From Calditrichota bacterium (GTDB lineage Bacteria > Zixibacteria > MSB-5A5 > GN15 > FEB-12), in contig QQUK01000244.1 in the NCBI GenBank assembly GCA_008501655.1, positions 1 to 32,174 on the forward strand: a stretch of 32,174 bases of DNA, written 5' to 3'. Below, piece after piece: positions 27,607 through 32,174 of the stretch; position 1 is the stretch's first letter, and every line of letters starts with the position of its first letter. The translations under genes and the position numbers were made by a program. The notes beneath the pieces were generated by a model that was not told where the DNA came from, made no database searches, and worked only from the letters and a program-made list of their open reading frames with translations.

Positions 27607-30363
27607 ATGAATAGTTTTTTAAGTAAAATTGACAGAACCAACCTATTTGTAGCAATTGCCGTTTATATTGTATCATTTATTGTCTACGCTCTGACGGTAC
27701 AGCAGACATTTTCATTCTGGGATTGCGGTGAATTTATTGCCTGTTCTACAATACTTGGTGTACCGCACCCTCCGGGAACTCCTTTGTTTGTCCTGATCGG
27801 ACGAATCATGTCTGTAATCCCGATTGTTGAAGATATATCATGGCGGGTTAATTTCCTCTCGGTTATATTTTCAGCGTTTACTGCAATGTTCAGTTATCTT
27901 TTAACTTATAAAATAGTCGGTTACTTTTTTGACAAAGAAAGCCGTGACAACGGTATCAATAAGTTTATTGCTGTCATCGGCGGTATTGCCGGAGCATTTT
28001 TTGTTGCCTTTTCCAGAACCAACTGGGGTAACTCGGTTGAAGCAGAAGTTTATGGAATGGCATTGGCACTATCTGTAATGATTGTCTGGCTGACTCTGAT
28101 CTATTTTGAAAATCAGGGAACGATGACCGCTTCCAAAATTATGATTTTTACATTGTACATGGCTCTGCTCGGTGTCGGTGTACATATGACCGTATTCTTA
28201 GTCGTTCCGGTATGTGCCTTGTTCTTCCTTCTTGATAAATCAGCAACTCAAAGAGACTGGCTGATCGTTTGCGGGTTTATCATCGCTGAACTTCTTTTAA
28301 TAATGTTACTTTCTAATCTCCCCAACGCATCGAATATCTTTAAAATCCTTTCGGTTATATTTGCCGGAATCTTGGTAATGTTTTTATACAAAAAAATTAA
28401 TTGGGCAATTCTGGTGGCGATCGGTTCTGTCTCGACTATTATGATGTCGTTCTCTTTATATATTGAAGTATTTTTTATCTCCCTTGTTGTGCTCATTCTT
28501 ATGGGCGTGATATCAAAGAAGAAAAATTTGAATCTGCAATGGAAGACCGGTCTTGCGATTATTATTATCGCATTCATAGGTGTTTCGGTGCATCTCTTTA
28601 TACCGATACGTTCTTCCTTAAATCCGCGTATTGACGAAAACAATCCTTCAAGGGATTTCAGAACGTTTGTAAATTTCTTGGATAGAAAACAGTATGGTCA
28701 GGTCTCTATGATTGACCGGATGTTTCAGCGACGGGGTGCCTGGGAAAACCAGTTTGGCCGTCATCCTAATATGGGATTCTGGTCTTATTTCGAAGAGCAG
28801 TACTCCAATGGAAGCTGGACATTTATCTTCCCGTTTTTTGCTTTAGGTCTAATCGGCTTGATTACCGCAATCAGAAAAAGATTGGAGGTGGGACTGCCGT
28901 TCCTTGTTCTCTTGCTTATAAGTTCCGCCGGTCTGGTTCTGTATATGAATTTTGCCGACGGCACGATGTATAATCAGCAAACAGGTGATGCTTATCTTGA
29001 AGTGCGTAACCGTGATTATTTCTTTACTCCTGCTTTTGTCTTCTTTGGCATTGCAATGGGTGCCGGTGTATCTGCGGTGATGGCGTTTATTAAAGATAAA
29101 ATCGGTTCCGGTGATTTGTCCAAACAGAAGATGGCTGTTTATGCATCCAGCATATTGGTGCTTTTACCTCTTGTTTCATTCGGACATAACTACCATACCA
29201 ATGATAGAAGTGACAACCATATTCCTTATAACTATGCTAAAAATATTTTAGATACCTGTGAACCGAACGCAATACTGTTTACATCCGGGGATAATGATAC
29301 ATTTCCGCTCTGGTGTATTCAGGAGGTTTATGACTACCGCAAAGATGTCACGGTGGTCAATCTCTCTCTGTTGAATACAGACTGGTATGTCGAACAGATG
29401 AAAAACAGATACGATGTTCCGATCTCCTTAACAGATGAACAGATTCTCTGGCATCCGATGGATGATGCTCCCGGGGGGCAGAGACCGTTGCAGATGTTTG
29501 TTGATAAACCGAGAAAACGTCGAACATATCTGACCCCATCGGTACACGGCGGGCGGATTGTCAAAGTCCAGGATATGATGGTCGATGAAATCGTTTTAGA
29601 AAATAAATGGGAACGTCCGATATACTTCTCTTCACCACCTTACGCCGAATCACCGTTAAATCTGCGGGACAGAGCTACAGCTATCGGTGTTGTCTATAAA
29701 CTTGAACAGGAACCGAAAAAGAACCTGATTGATTCCGACCTTGGATACAAACTGTATATGGATGAAGGTCCCTTCCCGGATTCTGTTGAAGCATATGTAT
29801 TCGGTGGTTATGAGAGTAGTGAGGTTTACCGTGATGACAATGCTACCGGTGTTTATATTACTTATGGAGTAAACTCTACAAGGTTGTATGATGACCTGCT
29901 CAGGAATAATGATACAACCCGGGCGATTGCAATTGCTGAAAAGACAATTGAAGTTTACCCTGAATACTGGCAGTCATACTTGCTGTTGGGCGACTTGTTA
30001 AAACAGCGCGGAGATTCCGCTGCACCGGCAAGGTTGATGCAGCAGCTGCATGATACCTTGACATCATTTTTGGCAAGCAATCCTGAAAATCTGTTTTATA
30101 TGCAGGATTTAGGGATTTCCAAACTGCAGCTTGGTGAATTAAATGCTGATCCGCTGCTAAAAGAACAGGGAATAGATTTACTCTGGGATGCTTTTAGAGC
30201 AAACCCGAACAGTAACTATGCTTTCCGGAAATTAATTTCATCGCTTTCGCAGATTGGCAGAACGAATGAAATTCTTGAAGCCGCCCGTATGTTTGGTGAA
30301 TACAAAGTGAACCGGACTGACCCCGTCTACCAGCAGATTATGGGAATGGCATCCGGCAGATAA
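27607..30363 (+). CDS. DUF2723 family multi-TM protein with C-terminal TPR region
   Basis: TVQQTFSFWDCGEFIACSTILGVPHPPGTPLFVLIGRI signature; DNDTFPLWCIQEVYDYRKDVTVVNLSLLNTDWYV; ATG at 27607 with GGAGAAAG upstream preferred over the ORF start at 27571. Confidence 0.92.
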   Translation: MNSFLSKIDRTNLFVAIAVYIVSFIVYALTVQQTFSFWDCGEFIACSTILGVPHPPGTPLFVLIGRIMSVIPIVEDISWRVNFLSVIFSAFTAMFSYLLTYKIVGYFFDKESRDNGINKFIAVIGGIAGAFFVAFSRTNWGNSVEAEVYGMALALSVMIVWLTLIYFENQGTMTASKIMIFTLYMALLGVGVHMTVFLVVPVCALFFLLDKSATQRDWLIVCGFIIAELLLIMLLSNLPNASNIFKILSVIFAGILVMFLYKKINWAILVAIGSVSTIMMSFSLYIEVFFISLVVLILMGVISKKKNLNLQWKTGLAIIIIAFIGVSVHLFIPIRSSLNPRIDENNPSRDFRTFVNFLDRKQYGQVSMIDRMFQRRGAWENQFGRHPNMGFWSYFEEQYSNGSWTFIFPFFALGLIGLITAIRKRLEVGLPFLVLLLISSAGLVLYMNFADGTMYNQQTGDAYLEVRNRDYFFTPAFVFFGIAMGAGVSAVMAFIKDKIGSGDLSKQKMAVYASSILVLLPLVSFGHNYHTNDRSDNHIPYNYAKNILDTCEPNAILFTSGDNDTFPLWCIQEVYDYRKDVTVVNLSLLNTDWYVEQMKNRYDVPISLTDEQILWHPMDDAPGGQRPLQMFVDKPRKRRTYLTPSVHGGRIVKVQDMMVDEIVLENKWERPIYFSSPPYAESPLNLRDRATAIGVVYKLEQEPKKNLIDSDLGYKLYMDEGPFPDSVEAYVFGGYESSEVYRDDNATGVYITYGVNSTRLYDDLLRNNDTTRAIAIAEKTIEVYPEYWQSYLLLGDLLKQRGDSAAPARLMQQLHDTLTSFLASNPENLFYMQDLGISKLQLGELNADPLLKEQGIDLLWDAFRANPNSNYAFRKLISSLSQIGRTNEILEAARMFGEYKVNRTDPVYQQIMGMASGR

Positions 30364-30384
30364 AACAAATCAAGTATAAATTAT

Positions 30385-30416
30385 AGCAGTCTGAACTCTT
30401 CAGGCTGCTTTTTTTT
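30385..30416 (+). terminator. Rho-independent terminator of the DUF2723 gene
   Basis: AGCAGTCTGAA-CTC-TTCAGGCTGCT followed by a run of T. Confidence 0.85.
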
Positions 30417-30535
30417 GTGATTTTGTTTCAAAAGTTAAAACTTGTCAGAAATTGTTCTTTTTTATTTATTTTTTCAAATACCGGAAATAACCCTACATCA
30501 GAGATATCAGAAACTTTAAACCAGTGAGGTAAAAT

Positions 30536-31098
30536 ATGGTTGAACTGTTGTCGTTATGGATGCCGATACTACTTTCGGCTGTCTTTGTGTTTATTGTCAG
30601 TTCGCTTATTCATATGGTGCTGGGATATCACAAGAATGATTTTCTTGCGATTCCTTCTGAGACAGAAATCAGAGATGCACTCCGCGGATTTAATATGCCC
30701 CCCGGAGAATATATGGTACCCAGAGCGGGAAATATGGCAGAATATGGCTCTGAAGAGTTTAAACAAAAAGTCGAGAAAGGTCCCGTTTTTATGATAACTG
30801 TCATGGAAAACAAAATACAATCGATGGGTCCGGCTCTTCTGCTCTGGTTTATCTATAGTTTGATTGTTTCGATATTTGCCGGATATCTGGCAAGCCGTAC
30901 GCTTGATGCTACAACCCATTATCTTACTGTATTCAGAGTCGTTGGTACGATGGCTTTTGTCGGTTATGCTCTGGCATTACTGCAGAATTCTATCTGGTAT
31001 AAGCGAGCATGGAGTGTAACATTGAATCGATGTTTGATGGATTAATATATGCACTGGTGACAGCCGGTGTATTCGGCTGGCTTTGGCCGAGGATGTAA
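30536..31098 (+). CDS. Small multi-TM conserved-type membrane protein, apparently frameshifted near the C-terminus
   Basis: Annotated ORF ends ...[16 protein letters not shown] at 31045. The overlapping frame from about 31021 reads [25 protein letters not shown] to 31098, just before a terminator. Confidence 0.75.
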
Positions 31099-31104
31099 TA
31101 ACTA

Positions 31105-31138
31105 AAAACCCGTTCGATATAACGAACGGGTTTTTTTA
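31105..31138. terminator. Bidirectional rho-independent terminator between convergent genes
   Basis: AAAAACCCGTTCG-ATATAA-CGAACGGGTTTTTTT: A run, 9-bp perfect arms, T run. Confidence 0.92.
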
Positions 31139-31146
31139 TATGAACT

Positions 31147-32174
31147 CTACATCCTGAACAGGTATTGGAATTTTGCAAAAAACTGGCGGTTAGACAATGA
31201 ATATTCCGGGTCTGACAGATGATTAATGCGTTCGCTCATATTCGGGTTACTATCAGGGTAGACATAATCATAATTGGATGACATTCCAACATAGAACTTA
31301 GTAAACGCATTGATTTTATAGGTCAAAAGCGGTTCAATAGAAATGTTTTTGAAGTTATCAACTATATGTTTTTTTACCAGTGTAGTATCGGAACCGTTAA
31401 TCTCTTCTACTTCCTCAAATGAGTAGGAATCACTATTAAAGTACTGGACTATCAATCGCAGATGGAGTTTCCGGCTGAACTGGTAGGTCATCTTTGTATA
31501 GAGAACCGATGCATCAAAAATGTTTTCCGGTTCCCCGGCATGGTTGATATCTTCAAAATAAGAATTTCTTCTATCCATAATAGAACGGTAAAAGGATGGT
31601 GTTATTATCAATCTCTCTGTAGGTTTGAAAGTACCCCAGATTTCATAATTTTTATTATAGCCTAAATCCGGGTTGTCCCGGTTTCTCCATATACTGGTAC
31701 CGGTGTTCAAACTAAATCCGATTCCGGCTATTTCCGAAAATTTGCTGTTTATATAAAAATTGAATCTCGAAATACCCGGAAAATTTTCACCAAAAAAGTT
31801 TTCCTGCGAATTGAGATAATTCATCGAGATTTCAGTCTGCATCCTTGTTTCTAAATATACTTCAGTCCGGAACCATTCATCGAAAGCACCTCTGTCATAC
31901 TTTGTTACATCAAGCTTGGCATCATATTTCCAGTTCCGTCCGAATGAAATCGATGGTTCCCAATTCGTGATCCACTTTTTATTGGGACGATTCCAGAGTC
32001 CCGTCCATACACTTATAGACCTGTAATCATTTCTGGTATTAAAGCCGTCATCGGTACGGAAAGTCGGTGATATGCCGTAATAGTCCATATCAAAATTCCA
32101 TCTCCGGCCGTTCCGTTCCAGAGAGATATAGGTAGCATCACCCCAGTATGTTTCACCATCAAGGTCAACAGTAT
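31147..32174 (-). CDS. C-terminal part of a DUF5916-type outer-membrane beta-barrel protein, truncated by the window edge
   Basis: Frame stays open on the minus strand from 32088 to the window edge (TVDLDGETYWGDATYISLERNGRRWNFDMDYYGISPTFRTDDGFNTRNDYRSISVWTGLWNRP...); alternating beta-barrel pattern to the C-terminus FAKFQYLFRM. Confidence 0.78.
   Translation of the reverse strand, partial: TVDLDGETYWGDATYISLERNGRRWNFDMDYYGISPTFRTDDGFNTRNDYRSISVWTGLWNRPNKKWITNWEPSISFGRNWKYDAKLDVTKYDRGAFDEWFRTEVYLETRMQTEISMNYLNSQENFFGENFPGISRFNFYINSKFSEIAGIGFSLNTGTSIWRNRDNPDLGYNKNYEIWGTFKPTERLIITPSFYRSIMDRRNSYFEDINHAGEPENIFDASVLYTKMTYQFSRKLHLRLIVQYFNSDSYSFEEVEEINGSDTTLVKKHIVDNFKNISIEPLLTYKINAFTKFYVGMSSNYDYVYPDSNPNMSERINHLSDPEYSLSNRQFFAKFQYLFRM

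Noticed and set aside
28248-28643. 131-aa minus-strand ORF
   Set aside because: Antisense to the DUF2723 membrane domain; composition is the mirror of TM codons.

Overview
The window is a gene-dense, mostly chromosomal-core region with moderately low GC. The protein families (DUF4159, DUF4175-like, DUF2723, DUF5916, M16) suggest an FCB-group or candidate-phylum bacterium; this is an inference only. From left to right: the 3' half of a complex I operon (nuoI partial, then nuoJKLMN); a DUF502 membrane protein translationally coupled to a PTS EIIA-like/CBS protein; a small lipoprotein and a small membrane protein; an ICMT/NnrU-like methyltransferase (-); a Na+/Ca2+ exchanger-family protein; phoU and a Na+/Pi cotransporter (-); a two-domain M16 peptidase (-); a small secreted orphan; secD and secF; an AT-rich ECF sigma / zinc-finger anti-sigma / secreted-protein cassette; DUF4159, a large coiled-coil DUF4175-like protein and a TPR protein; a small membrane protein (-); a DUF2723-TPR protein; a small conserved-type membrane protein; and a DUF5916-type beta-barrel C-terminus (-) running off the right edge. 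I found no rRNA, tRNA, CRISPR array, transposase or phage. The best second-look items are: (1) nuoI is split between two frames at an A-rich tract, and adding one A restores a full two-cluster ferredoxin; (2) the gene at 30536 has a likely -1 frameshift that separates a recognisable C-terminus; (3) an 88-bp intergenic tandem repeat can form competing hairpins; (4) a composite palindromic element lies upstream of the DUF4175-like gene; (5) a near-identical TGTCAGGCG-N3-CGCCTGACA palindrome occurs at two loci; (6) the sigma/anti-sigma/secreted-orphan cassette. No clearly new multi-gene defence or metabolic system is evident.
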